A stretch of 64,000 bases of DNA from Aquilaria yunnanensis. Taxonomy: Eukaryota; Streptophyta; Magnoliopsida; Malvales; Thymelaeaceae. The stretch's first letter is position 1; every line of letters starts with the position of its first letter. The stretch is from assembly GCA_039654915.1 (NCBI GenBank), contig CM077594.1, forward strand, positions 16,677,001 through 16,741,000. The letters run 5' to 3'. The notes under the pieces are model-generated. The model did no database searches. It worked only from the letters and a program-made list of their open reading frames with translations, and had not been told where the DNA came from. A program made the translations under genes and the position numbers. Below are positions 18,675 to 31,999 of this stretch, in pieces.

Positions 18675-19218
18675 TATGGATGACCATTCAGCTGATTCGG
18701 TTTGGAACTGATTCAATCATAATGATTTGATTGATTTTTTATTTTTATAAAGTGTATTTGAATTGTCTGAATTACATATTAGAACAATCAGAATTATATT
18801 TCTATTTATTCGGTTCTCTTTATAAGACCTAAACACATAATAAATGAAAAAAATAAGATATATATTAAAATTTTTACCTCTCATACCCAAAATTAAAGAA
18901 AGATGGACAACATATCATCGAAAATTAGTTGGAAATAATTTTATATATATATGGTCAATTTGGATAATGGTAAAAATTAGTAGGAAATAACTTTGTATAT
19001 GTAGGGTCATTATGAATAATGGTAAAATATTTATTACTATTCAGTCTATTCGGCTTATTTGGTTTTAAATGAATGATCCAATAACCGATCTAACAACTGA
19101 ATATGAAATTTAGGTTTGATCCGAATTGATCGAATTAGAAAAAAAACATAATCATTTTATTCGAATATAATCAATTTTTTTTACTTTTTCAGTTTTATCC
19201 GAATAATAGTCACCCCAA
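18675..19218. mobile_element. Non-autonomous hAT-type element, 8-bp target duplication
   Basis: The left end TATGGATGACCATTC and the reverse complement of the right end, TTGGGGTGACTATTATTC, form imperfect terminal inverted repeats. The element is flanked by a perfect 8-bp direct repeat TTGATAAC (18667-18674 and 19219-19226), the size used by hAT transposases. At 544 bp it has no coding capacity. Confidence 0.75.
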
Positions 19219-20101
19219 TTGATAACATAGCCAAAAATTAGTTCATATATTGAAAAAAGTAACAAAAAATAGCCTTTACATTCAACGTTGCAAACTATAA
19301 ATTATCATCTATATAAAAGAGTAGTGCGCTTCAGTCACAAAAAAAAAATGTAAATGTAAGAAATTCAATTTCAAAACCCTAGCCAGGTAGCACTTCCTCT
19401 CTATTCCAACCTATTCCCTTATGCTGTCTCCCTTATCATTATTTTCTATTTCAATTTTTTTATTTCTTGACTGACCTTAGTTGATGTTATCTATTGAATT
19501 CTATTATAGATACAATCTCCTTTAAATCTTGGTGTTAAAGAGTAATTTGAGACTCTTATATGGTAGATCTTCAATTGAAGATAAATAACAATAGATCTAG
19601 CTTTTTTTCTTATGTTCACCGGGATCTCAGCTCTATTGGAATGTCCCCACATTCCACAACAAATAAGGAGGCAATTGCATAAAATAAAGTCAGTTTTTAT
19701 TTTTTTAGGTTTTATAGATCATCTTTATATTTTTATAGATAGTCTTATTTACGCCTATGATGTCTGGTTGGTTCTTGCACTGCTTAGTTATTGTTAGTTT
19801 GGTTTGAGCTTTGTTCCATTTATTTGTCAATTTTGTATTTCAAATTTATTCTGGCTTACCTAAAAGGTTTTACTTGATCTGATTCTCTTCCTTTTGGTGT
19901 TATAGAAATGAGTAATATTTTTATGGTCAGTTTTTATGTTTCTATTGTCCCTTAAAGCCTTATGTCGTTGTTGGTTTTTAAGATGCCATGTAACTCACTT
20001 TTAATTTGAATAAAACATCTTTTATTTAAAAAAAGTTGTGAAAGTAAAAAACCTAATTAGGTATGTATGATAAATTGTGATGGGATAATATAAATCTATT
20101 G
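19219..20101. other. Unassigned AT-rich DNA
   Basis: A stretch at about 19560-20030 ends in AATAAAACATCTTTTATTTAA and reads like the 3' end of a transcript, but no coding frame or family is recognisable. Confidence 0.3.
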
Positions 20102-20103
20102 TA

Positions 20104-20459
20104 CTCCTTCTGTCACATAATAATTGAAACGTTTCTTTGGGCACGGAGATTAAGGTATATGTAATTTATGTTATTTTTTTCAATTTTTCCCATTAAACAA
20201 AAATTTAATCTTTTTGGACTTTGTATAGTGAGAGTTTAAATAATGATTAAAAAATAAAATATTCTTTTTTGGGTTTTCTACAGTAAGAGTTTAAATAAAG
20301 ATTAAAAAATGATTCTTTATTGCGTTTTGTATAGTGAGAGTTAAATGAGAGTAGTAAAGTAAAATAGAAATTGAAAACTTTCTAAGAAAGAGAAATGTTT
20401 CATTCTTTTCGGGGTAACAAAAAAAGGAATACGTTTCATTCTTATTTGGACGGAGGGAG
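20104..20459. mobile_element. Stowaway-like MITE (Tc1/mariner type), copy 1
   Basis: Termini CTCCTTCTGTC and the reverse complement of GGACGGAGGGAG are the classic plant Stowaway ends, flanked by a TA duplication (20102-20103 and 20460-20461). The inside shares the phrase GGGCACGGAGATTAAGGT with the MITE at 22822, there in the opposite orientation. It is 356 bp long with no ORF. Confidence 0.85.
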
Positions 20460-22819
20460 TATATATCATAAAGCAAAGCATAAGTTGAGGATGATTTAGT
20501 AATTTTAGAGTTAATTAATTTGTGTCACATCAAATTTTTATATGAAACTTCAAGTTTACCCCTTAATTTGTTGACTCAATTTCGATCGTTTTCCAAATTT
20601 GCATTCTCATCACAAATAATAATTCTACAAAAATTACAAAATTTTAGGCTCTCCAGATCTTTTTTTTTAATTGATTCTTCCTTTTCAAATCTTAAATAGT
20701 AAATTTTGTTACTAATTCTAGATAGCACTTAAAACATTGGTGATTTATTAACTTTTCAACCAACAAAAATAGGCAATTTGCTTTAAAGTACGACTGTTTC
20801 ATTATTAACAAAATAAAAAACCCATAATTGTGTTTTTTTTATTTCATTTCATAATTGCAAAATTATATTCTTGGTCCATTTTTTTGTTTTTTTTCTTTTT
20901 CCTTATGTTATTGTTTAAAAATGGAAAAAAAATATTTATTTGTAATTAAGATTTAACTCAACCTTATTGTGTAACCATTTAAAAATAAAAAATTAAAAAA
21001 TATATTTATAAATTCTATAGTAAGCATGCATAACAAGTGTAGAGCTAAGTCTGCAAAAATAAACAAAAGTCGCATAATTAGAATAATTGAAATAAACTAG
21101 TGATAAATCCATCAAGAAATTAAATTGGATGACTTTAGTTGCAATTAATTATTTATTTTAAAGGGATTGAACAAGTATTATAATAGACCTAATTTATTTT
21201 AACTAGAGTCAATTTAATCTAAAATGACTTATTTTTATTTTTAATTTTTTGATACCAAAATAATTTCATTTGAAAGTTAATATTATGTAGGTACAATAAT
21301 CTATTAAGAATATAATTTTTCTAATATTATTAAATTTTTGTGAATTTTTTTTAACGTCTAGAGAAAAAGAACCTCCATAAAATTACTAATTACATCATGA
21401 AAATTTATTTTCAAATGGGTGATTGAACATATATAATGTTGGCTTTCGAATGAAATTGTTTATGAGCAAAAAAATGCAAAAATAAAAATAAGCAATTTTT
21501 TTTATTTAGTTGAATTAAGATAAAACATATTGGGAGTAAATATATGTAGTGAAAAAGTTTTATATATTCCATGAGTATCTAATTAATATATTTTGATTAG
21601 TAAAAGTATAATAAAAAATTATTTTATTTATTTTTATGGGTAGAATATTGCAAATTTAAGTATATGTAGTACAAATATGTATGGTTATGGCTTAGTTTGC
21701 ACTATGGTGCATGTAAATAAATAGTATTTAAATATAATATTTTAAATAGAGTGATTAAACACAATGATTAACCGTACATAAATATTGTCTGAAAAATTCA
21801 AATTGAAAAGTGTGGCTAATTGCATTTTAATTGTAAAATATCAAAAGTACATGAAATAACAATAAAATAACATAATAATAATAATAATTTAATTATAGTA
21901 ATAATAATAATAAAACATTATCTTGCTAGTGCTGAGTTATCACTTGTAAAATTATTTGCTACTTACAGAATATATTATTGTTTTTAAATAATTAGACAAA
22001 GTATTATTAAAAGAAATCCATAATCGCTTAATATTTCCTACATGGTTTGCTGCCGAAAAGAAAAAAATTATTTATATGGATAAAATTATAATATCAGTGT
22101 CCAGCCTCTGTTTCACTTTTTAACTGATGGTTTTCATAACTAATCTATTAAAAAGGGGAAAATGACTAGGATGTCAAACAAAGTTTTCTAAAATGGTGCT
22201 TGGTTTGATTAGCCAACATTATCATGATTTTAGACAAGCAAATGAAGTTTTGAAGGTTTTAGCCATAATGCAAAACTAGGCCTATATATTTATGAGAGTA
22301 TGCATTTGAATGTCAATGAGAATGATACTGGGTTCCTCACTTTGATTTGTATGTATGTTTGTTTGTACGTATGTATGTACAATCATAGTGACGATGATTG
22401 CATGAGAATTATATATGTGTATAGTTTTTTCTTTTATATTGTCCATGTATTATATGTATTAATATTTCAGCATGGGATTGGACTTTAAATCATCAAATAA
22501 AGATTAAAATTTAAATTTATAAATTTTTATGAAAAAATAAATGGTAAATAATAAAATGAAATTTATTTATTTTAATTCAATTCATCTTTATAGGAAAAAA
22601 AGATTTTAATATTTCTTAACAAAAAAATTTGTCCATAAGACTGGTATAGAACTAGTTTAAGTGAATCCTATAGAAAATACTGCTTAGATTATACACATAG
22701 TATGTTCAACAGTGATTGTTTTTAAAATGAGTTATTAGTAATTATTTTGATATATAGAGATTATTTGCTCAACTTGTATATTAATTGAAAGTTATACATA
22801 AAGAAGTCTAAAAAAGTAT
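20460..22819. other. AT-rich intergenic DNA, nothing assigned
   Basis: Long A/T runs and short TAA/AATAAT repeats (about 21878-21915) occur, and a degenerate TGTA repeat lies near 22345-22380. No gene, promoter or element boundary can be supported. Confidence 0.5.
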
Positions 22820-22821
22820 TA

Positions 22822-23113
22822 CTCCTTCCGTCCCAATTCACTTGAAACGTATTCCTTTTTGGGAAGTCCCAAAAGGTTGAAACGTTTCCTCTTTTGGAAA
22901 AGTTTAAACAATTAAATAATCCTTTTACACAAAACCCAATAAAGACTCTTTTTTTAATCTCCATTCAACCTCTTACTGCACAAAACCAAAAAAAGAATTT
23001 TTTCTTTTTTAATCATTATTTAAACTTTTACTACATAAAAAAATAACACAAATTACATACACCTTAATCTCCGTGCCCAGACAAATGTTTCAACTAAAAT
23101 GGGACGGGGGTAG
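22822..23113. mobile_element. Stowaway-like MITE (Tc1/mariner type), copy 2, inverted relative to copy 1
   Basis: Ends CTCCTTCCGTCCCA and the reverse complement of TGGGACGGGGGTAG are flanked by TA. The phrase CCTTAATCTCCGTGCCC near the right end matches the left part of copy 1 in reverse, so both belong to one family. It is 292 bp long. Confidence 0.85.
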
Positions 23114-23115
23114 TA

Positions 23116-23719
23116 TTAACCATGTTTTTCAAAAAAAATTAGGTTTTTCTATGGATCTTTCTTTTTCTTGGCTAGTACAAAAAAATCATAAAAAATTAAT
23201 TAAGTTTTGAAAAATTCTCAGTCATTATTAATTAGATAGATTCTAGGATTTTAAATGACATCAATTTTTTGATTAAAAATGAATATAATGAATTTATTTT
23301 TATTAAAAAGAGTACAAAAACAAATAGATTTGCTTTTTGCTCTAGTACTATGGGTTGGCGGTGCAAGGATAAAAGAAGGTAGTAGTGAAGCAATGATCAA
23401 GTGAAGGAAAATGTAAGATAGGGGTGGCTGGCTGGAGCTAAAATGGAGATTCAATTTGTTGTACATCATTTGGCATGAGGAGTGTAGTGTAATCAGTAAT
23501 GTACTAATGATTAAGGAAATGAAGGATGATGAGGTAGTCTGTCATCAAATTTTCTCACATCCTCCTTATAAAGATTGTTCTCCATGTTAGAAATTAAATG
23601 GTGTTAATGTTGGATTAGAAAGTGGATGAGATAACGAAATAAAATAGCCAACCTCATGAGTTTAGGAAAGTTTCAAGTATGTTTTCATCATTTTCCATGC
23701 ATGTTGGACTTGGAGCCCT
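23116..23719. other. Unassigned intergenic DNA
   Basis: No repeat boundary or coding frame is recognisable. Confidence 0.35.
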
Positions 23720-25985
23720 CTAAATGCATATCAGAAGTATACAAATACATTTTACAATCATAACTAGACAAATGAATATTAGAATATATGAAACTAATGT
23801 ATATAATTTCAATCTTAGATAAATACTTATAAAACTAGACAAATGCATATTAGAATTAATTAGACAAATGTATCTCAAAAGTCAAAACTAGAGAAAGGTA
23901 TCTCAAAACTAGACAAATGGATTTTAGGAATAGATAGACAATCGATTGAAACAAATGTATAATCTTAAAATCAGATCAATGTTTATTAGAACTAGACAAA
24001 TGATTAGTAAAACTAAATAAATACATTTAAGAACAAGATAAATAAATCTCATAAATAGATATAAAATCAAAGTGAAACAATTTTATAACAAATTTATACA
24101 AGATGACTTGAATCCTAGATAAATGCATCATAAAACCAAGTAGATATATCTTAAAAATAAATGTAAAAGCAAAACAAAGTAAATGTATATTAAGTCTGGA
24201 TAAATAATGTTAACCATTGATACGTGCATATCAAAATTAGATAATTAAATGGTAAATTCCACTAGGGGTCTCTTAGCTTATTTTATTGTCTCAAATTGAT
24301 ACTTTACCTTAATATTATCATATCAAAATAGTTTACCTCATATTATGCATTTAATTGAGTCCTTTCCATCAGTTAGACTGTTAAATTAGATCAAAATTGT
24401 CGATGTGACATCAATTAGGATTAAAATCATCTTAAAACAACAATTATAATCCTCTAACTTTTTAAATTCATAATTTTAAACCAAAACTTATAAAGCTAAC
24501 TTTTCCACTAACTTGGAAAATTTTAAACCCAATCTTCATCGATTCTACCTCCCCTACGCCGTCTCCATAATCTTTATCGACATTACCTCCACTCTTGCGA
24601 TCTTTTGCCGCCTAAAAGCATATCTCGTTGAGCCGATCCAATCTTTTCCCTCACCATGCCTATTTCTCCATCGTGCGACCCAGCAGTCGATGTCATGGGG
24701 AAAACCCAAAAATGTTGAGGTTACAAGAAAAGGGTTTGTGATGACAGATCTTTCAACTAGGGCAATGGCAATTATTCTTTCAATGTCAAATTCGTCACCC
24801 TCTACTTCTTTACATTCGAGGTTTGACAAATTTGGAAGGGCAGCGCGAGAATTCCCTATTTCTCCTCTCCCTTCCACCGCCTTTCTCTTTCAGCGTCTTC
24901 ATCTCTAGGATCCATGGTGCCCATGCTCCCCTACCCACCTTATAATCCACCACAATAGTAGTTTCCAAAGTCTTTCATTGCACTATTTGTGATTGGTCAG
25001 CCGAAAGTAGGGTGGACAATTGGTCCACCACACGAGTTTCTGGCATGGAAGAGGGATAGAGCGGATGTGAAGATCCATAAGTTTCATATTTGAGTTAATT
25101 TTTTACTGTGGCCTAAGGTTTGTTAATGGGTTTAGTTGTATTTTATTGAATTTGGTTGCAGATTTTACACCTCATTTATTCTGATTTAAGCATCTTTAAA
25201 TAAGTTTTCTGTCAAGATTTTCATTAGTGGCTCTACTTGACCTTTGATTTTGAAAATTAAAGAGATTTTATATGATTTTTTGGTGAAAATTAGAATAATT
25301 TCCAAGTTTCAATTTTTTTTTCAAACAAGGAGTTGAAGAATCAAATCTGACGATTGGCAGATGGTGGAGGGGCAAAGGGAAGAATTGGACATGGAATCGA
25401 TGACTTTGAGGGAGCTTGGATGTTTTTTTTTTCTTTTAGCTTTATTGTTTTTGTTTTTCTGTTTTTGCCGGAAGACGTGCTAGATGGTGGGAGGCTATGG
25501 ATGATGAAGGAGGGATGACAAAGTGGGTGGTGGTTTGGCAACCATGGATGGGGCTAAAGGTTTGTGACAGTCATTTTTGGTAGAAGATATAAGTTTAAGG
25601 CTTAAAATTGTTTAGAGTAAAAGCTAAAGAATCAAAAGTACTATTTTACCCTTATTTTAATTTTAATTAATGCCACGTTAGCAATTTTCGTATGATTTAA
25701 CAATATAATTGACAGAAAAAACTTAATTGAACACACAATATGAGGTAAAGGATTTCAATAGGACAATATTAAGGTAGAGTACCAATTTGAGATAAAAAAA
25801 AATAAGCTAGGGGACCCCTGGTGGATTTTGCCTGATTTTTAAATGCATCTTTAAAATTAGACAAATAAATTACAGAAATACACATATAATAAAAGTGAAG
25901 CAAATGTATCCTAAATCTAAACAAGATTATCTAAATCCTAAATAAGTATTTATTAGAATTAGACAAATATATCTCAAAACTAGAT
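23720..25985. repeat. Degenerate tandem array with ACTAGACAAATG core, split by a DNA transposon
   Basis: Variants of ACTAGACAAATGCATATTAG recur every 20-35 bp from about 23755 to 24250 and again from about 25850 to 25985. The gap is filled by the long-TIR element at 24251-25832. The units are strongly diverged, so the array is old. Confidence 0.65.
24251..25832. mobile_element. Long-TIR Mutator-like element, non-autonomous
   Basis: The first ~170 bp (starting GGTAAATTCCACTAGGGGTC) and the reverse complement of the last ~170 bp (GGCAAAATCCACCAGGGGTC) are clearly alike along their length. That is the long-TIR style of MULEs. The inside (about 24500-25600) is GC-richer, with ORFs on both strands at 24513-24908 that have no recognisable domain. 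It may hold a captured host fragment (Pack-MULE), but I cannot name a parent. No clean 9-bp duplication is visible. Confidence 0.65.
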
Positions 25986-25988
25986 AAA

Positions 25989-27908
25989 CACTACTAAAAA
26001 TGGGCCTTTTCCAACAGCTTCGCATTGGAAAATCAAGTTTTCTAACACGAAGCCATTGGAAATATACTTATTGGAAAAGGCTTCATTGGTAAAAAATTTC
26101 CAACGGCTCATTTTTTTGCCGTTAGTGCTTCCAACGGCCAGCTGTTGGAAAATGAGCCATTAAAAATTTTCAACGGCCAAACGTCATGTAGTTTTTTTGC
26201 CTGTGTAAGAGGTTTTCCAACGGCTTGACTGTTGGAAAATTTTTATAAGAAAATAAAAAATTATATAAATTATATTTTTTATATATTACTAAAAAATATT
26301 TTATATTTTATAATATGTCAAAAATATTTTTAAAAAATTATATCTTATATTTACAAAATTCAAAATTAGAAGGGCCACAAAATTACAAAAATTAGAAAAT
26401 AAAAAAATCACAAAAATTATGAGAAATTAGAAAAATCATACTCAAAATAGATATTCACAAATACAACATAAAACAAAAAAATACAACAAAACCACATAAT
26501 AAAACTAGATCTGCAAAATTTAAAAATAAAGTACAAAAAATTCAAATCCCAAATATGCAAACACGGTGGGTGGAGTAGGGTGGCAGAGCGAGGAGCCAAG
26601 GCAGACGGCAAAGAACGGTGAACAAAGAAGCCAAGGTGGCGGCATGGAGTAGCGAACGGTGAGTGAATCTAATGCACGGATAGTTGATGAGCAGATCTGG
26701 TGCACGGAGAGTTGGCAGGTGGAAAAGTGGAGCATAGGTAGTCAATTTGGCGAGACGCTGAACACGAACAATTGGGCAACGTTGAACGAATGAGTGACAT
26801 CGAGAACAACGAACGATTGGATGAACAGTGAACGATCGAACAATTGGGTGAGAATATGGGAAGATCGGACGATTAGGCGATAGCAAATGATCAACCAACA
26901 AGGCAAACGATCGAACGAACAACAATGGTAAAGAACGACAAAATAGCAAGGTTGGCCGAGAATGAGAGACGGTTCCAATGGCGGCAAGAAGAGAGAATGG
27001 TGGCTGAATAGTTAAGGTGAGGTAAGCCCAGTGGAGGTAAGGTTTGGGGTAAGGCAGTGGAGAGAGAAGAAAGAGCTTGGTTGTTGCATCGAGAGGGATA
27101 AAGTGAGTCAAAGAATGGGGAGGGCTAAGAGAATGCTTTTTGTATAGGTTACTTCTGGGCTTTTGATAAGCTAAGTTTTTATGGGCTTTTATGGGCTTTT
27201 ATATGATGTGTGTGTGTGTGTGACATATATGTGTGTGTATGATATACATACATGCATGCATGCTACAAAAATATAAATATATATACATTATATAAATATA
27301 TATAAATATGATGTGTGTGTGTGTGTGATATATATAAACACTATATAATAATAATAATAATAATAATTATTATTATTATTATTATTATATTTTTTAACAA
27401 AATATTTTCAAAATACTACTTTACTTTCTCAAATTGTATGTATCAATATATACAAATATATATACATTATATAAACATTTAAAAATATATCAACATGAAT
27501 ATATATAAATATAAATATCAATGTACTATAAATATACATATTATAATTATTTTTATTTCTAATAATGTGTGTGTGTACATGTATTATTATTATTATTACC
27601 ATTTATAACAAAATATTTTCAAAATACTACTTTATTTTCAAATATTGTAAAATTCATTTCATATTCCAACAGCCTAATATTTCCAATGGTCTTCCTGTTG
27701 GAAATTTCCAACATAAGAATTTCCAACGGCTCAACACATTAGAAATTTCCACCAATTAGGCCGTTGGAAAATATAGCATTCAAATTTTCCAACGATCAGG
27801 CTGTTGGAAATTCATCTCTCATTTTTCCAACCTTTCCAACGGCTTATCACATTAAAATTTTAGCCGTTGGAAATTTGACCTTTTAAAAAATATATTTTTT
27901 TAGAAGTG
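25989..27908. mobile_element. Non-autonomous CACTA element 1
   Basis: It begins CACTACTAAAAATGGG, and the reverse complement of its right end reads CACTTCTAAAAAAATATA. Many copies of TTCCAACGGC and its inverse GCCGTTGGAA crowd both ends, as in CACTA subterminal repeats. The flanking trinucleotides are AAA and AAT, so the 3-bp duplication is imperfect. The interior has a GC-richer block (26560-27120) with a degenerate GAACGATCGAAC repeat, then TG and TAA/TTA microsatellites (27205-27400, 27565-27600). No transposase frame. The subterminal motif matches CACTA element 2. Confidence 0.8.
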
Positions 27909-30900
27909 AATTGAATCTTAAAAATATATATACAACCGAAAAAACATAAACAAATACTTATCAGTTGTCGAAAATTGAAATTATCCTTTTTAAATTTAAG
28001 ATATATTCATTTCAATATAATTATATATTCAATTCTGATTTACATCTATCTAAATTTATCATTAATTTTAATAAATTTTTATTTATAAATGAATGTACAA
28101 TTGGAAGAATACGAGACGAGTGCAGAAATGAATGGCTTTGGCCTTTGGGTGGCAGAGCGGAGGCGGATTGAGGCCCAGCCACGTGAGCAAACACAAAGTG
28201 CCACTTGAAACCTACCGTGCGAAGCCAACAAAATTCCAGTGCATTCCCCTCTCCCCTCCGCTTCCCATCCATCAATCACTTCAAATCACTTCTCTCTATC
28301 ACCTCTTCACCCTTTTTTTCTTCCCTAAATTCCAACCAATTTTATTAGTACGACGACAAAATTCGTGAAAATGACAAGAATTTGATTCCCCTATTGCCAT
28401 CGGTAACTTTTGCGCTTCCGCCGTAAATATTGAATGACGGAAAATAGGATAAAATAATTCATTAAATATAAAAATTTTAACAAGATTTGAAGTAATCTAA
28501 AATGATAAATATTACAAAGAATATATAATGAAAGAAGTATAAGAGAAAGTAAAGGTAAAATCATCAATTCTAGCGGCATTGAAGAAAATTTGTAACTTTT
28601 CTAAAATAGACTCTCCTGTGGATATATAATTTCGAATTTTTGGTTAATTTTAACAATTAATAGCTATAATTACTAAAATTTTAATAATGAGGACAATTAG
28701 CTTGGTCATTTTAAGGGAGCTGATTGTTAATTATTTTACATATATTCAAAAACTTAGTATAATTGTTTTTAGCAGATATATTGGAGTATACAAATTTTCT
28801 ACGCGAAGTGGATTGTTTTTTGCCAAAATGGGTGGTTTTATTGGACGCATATAGAATGGATTAATACTACACATTTGCGGAAATGAAAAATAGAATATCC
28901 TCTATAACCTGCGACAAAATTAACTGAGGATAAGAATGGAACAAAAGAGATCCTTTAATCATCTTAACCATGTTGGAATGTGCTAGATTCCTTATCTTAC
29001 ATGCATAATTGAAACTAACTAAATCAGCTTGCATTCTAGAAAAGAGATTGAGACTAATCATTATGTCAAATCAAACATCATTTTTTAATAAAAGGGTTTC
29101 ATTCAATTTATTGTTGGTTCCAATCAGCTAAAGAATCTCGGAATTGGTTCTTTTTAAAATTCGAAACCCCTGTCATTGATAATTTCTTGAAATAGTTCAT
29201 AAATCATAATCATACTAGTATGTATTTGTTTGTGGGGGAAAAAAAACTAAGGGTATAATTGAAAACTGATCAAATTCATGATGGAATTCGAAATTCTTTT
29301 GTTGTAGAAAGATGTTTTAAGAGGTTGGTTAAGCTGAAGCAACTTGATGAAAATGAAATGGACAAGTTTCTCTAGTTTAGAATAAGGTGGGGGAACTTTT
29401 CTATATTGAATGGTTTTAAGCTTAGAAGAAAAATGGGGTCCTCGACAGCCTCATTAGCTCCATTTCTTCACGTGACAAGCACGTGAACCAAGTTAAAAAA
29501 AAAAAACAAGAAAGTTTTCCTCAAGTATGCAATATTTAAACCTGTTTTTATAAGGTGAGGGCCCCCAAATTTTTTGGGTGCTAGCGCTATAGATAGTTGG
29601 GAATCATTAACATCTCATAGAGACTTGATCTTTCAATGATTGACTCAAATGGTGCTCATCTTGGTATTAGATATTTGGGAAGAGAGATTTTTATAGGTTG
29701 GTGCCTTGACTTGCAAAGACATGTGTCTAGACTAGAGATAGGGTACCCAGCTCTTCAATCTAGTCTACCTTATGCATGGATTTGAACTGAATTATAGGGT
29801 GATTAATTCCGTTACTGTTCAACAAAACTTATTTAAAATTTTGCGAGTTAATGACCATTAAACTTATATTTTGTGCCCAATGTGTCATCACTCTAGATTT
29901 TGATCAATGAAAATTGAAACATGCAAAATATATGTTGGTCCAAGTGGCAAAAAGTTTGAATTTACTTATTTAAAATCTTAGGTTTTAGTCTTGAAAATTA
30001 TGAAATGGGCAGACGTGGGACTTGGGACTTGGGAGAGCCTTGTCCCCTATAGTGAATTTACTTATGTAAAACAAGATGACATGGTACTCCGACGTAGGCT
30101 CTAGCTAGTAACTCGGCTCACATAATGAAATTCCACTTCAGTCTTCACTAACATTGTAAATAAAGGTGAGCAATGATTCGGGTTGGTTTGGGTTTTTTGT
30201 AGAATCAAATTATTTCAAAATAAGGTCAATTCTAAAAGTTTCTTAGTGAACCTAAGAATCAAACGGAGCTAGAATGGTAAATTTGAGTTTTTTTTTCTTT
30301 TTGTTCTGGTTCTCGAGTTTTTCAGTTTATATTATATACCTATAATAACACAAAAATTTAATAAAATTGTACCCACAACTATTGCCCATTGCCCAACAAT
30401 GAACTATGAAATTATGAATGCGTTTGTGGAGTGGGATTGGAATAACTAGGACTTAGGGTTAGGTTTAGAACTAAAAGACTAAAATCCCCTCAAATATAAT
30501 TTTTAATAAATAATTATATATGTGAAGTCATAAATTTTATGATATACTAATACATATATCTCAAGTTGGTTCCATATTGGTTTAATTCTACATGTAACCG
30601 GAACCAATCAGAAAATGATTTTTTTCTAGATAGAACCAATCAACAAACTAGGATTAATTTTTACCCAACTTAACATAGTCAGCTCTTGTTGGGTTAAATA
30701 ATATATGATTTTACCCAACTCATACTTATTCATAATTGTAAGACAAAAAACAGTTAAGTGTAGGTTTTGAGACTATATGGGAATAAAATAAACAATAATT
30801 TTAACCAAATATCAGGGATATAGTAGTTAATTCACACTTTTTTCATTTCCTGAAAAACAAAAAGAGTTTAAAGTGAACATCATATATTAAGGTATTCACT

Positions 30901-31999
30901 AGGTATCTTCAAACCCATAGGAAATGGAAGATTAAACAGGAAAATAGAGGCAAAAACTGATCAACGATGATTGAATCGACAATGATCAAAAGATAAGTGG
31001 CCGAATTGGCAATATCACCGGAATTTATTACCACTGCAACAAAATCTGAGGATCATTGGGCAATCTCCGCCATAAAGTGTTCTGATTTTGAAGGTTTGGA
31101 GCACATGAAGATTTATCATTAGCATCAGGTTTACATAACACGATTAATTAATTAATTAATTAAGACTTTTCCAAAAACAAAAAGGAACATCAATAAAGAT
31201 TGCAAATTTAATTATTCTCTATAGAAAAGTAATTGGAATTAATAATTTTTAATCATCGGAATCAGAAGTGGGTTAGTAGGCAGATCAGAATAATCAGAGG
31301 TGTTCAACTGTTCCCTTTTTCTCGTTTGGATCTTCTACTTGCTTTTTTCTTTTTAATTACTTAATCAATTAGAGTAAGAGAAATCTCTTTAGCAACCTTT
31401 TCTCTGCTGAATTAGTTGTATTTCATATGAAAAGCAAAAGAAAACCAAAGACTTCGATGTTTATCATTTTCCTGGGTATCTACCACCTCTATCATGAATC
31501 CCAAGAGGAATTTGTACTTTGTGCCAAAAGAAGAGAAAGTGAGTTAGCGTTAGGCAAAAAATATATTTGTTGTATATAATTCTAGTATATACCTAATCAC
31601 CAATGAGAGGGGACTAAGGAAAGAGACATTAATTGCAGTCTTTTTGTATATATTTTAGTAATTAGGCTTTCGGTTTCCGGTTTCATTGATTCAATTTATT
31701 TTTAAAAATATCCTGTTTATAGTCTTAACAATGTGGAGCCACATAGTGATGAGGAGAGGCAATTGATCCAGCTGAACTTTGGCAAAACCTACAGTTATAA
31801 TGTATTATCTCTCATAAAGTTTACAACTTGGTCCTATAAGTTTCAGATTTTACATATAAGACAATTAACCATTACCCAACTGACCACTTTTTCTCGGTGC
31901 TCCCGTGATTTTAGGATGATGTTAAAACTTTTAAAAAAACTATGGCACATAAATTTCAATATAGCAAAATAAATTTAACCTATGAATGGGATTTTTTAT
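27909..31999. other. Intergenic DNA, nothing assigned
   Basis: A 290-bp segment at 28080-28370 is GC-richer and contains a G-box (GCCACGTGAGC near 28179), but no credible coding frame follows. The rest is AT-rich without recognisable gene or repeat boundaries. A TTAATTAATTAATTAA run lies near 31146. Confidence 0.35.

Noticed and set aside
26542..27111. 189-codon minus-strand ORF in CACTA element 1
   Set aside because: It is rich in L, P, S and R, made from a degenerate GAACGATCG repeat, and overlaps other frames. No family is recognisable.
30150..30670. Another hAT-like element (GGTGAGCAATGATTCGGG near the left)
   Set aside because: No matching right end or 8-bp duplication could be found.
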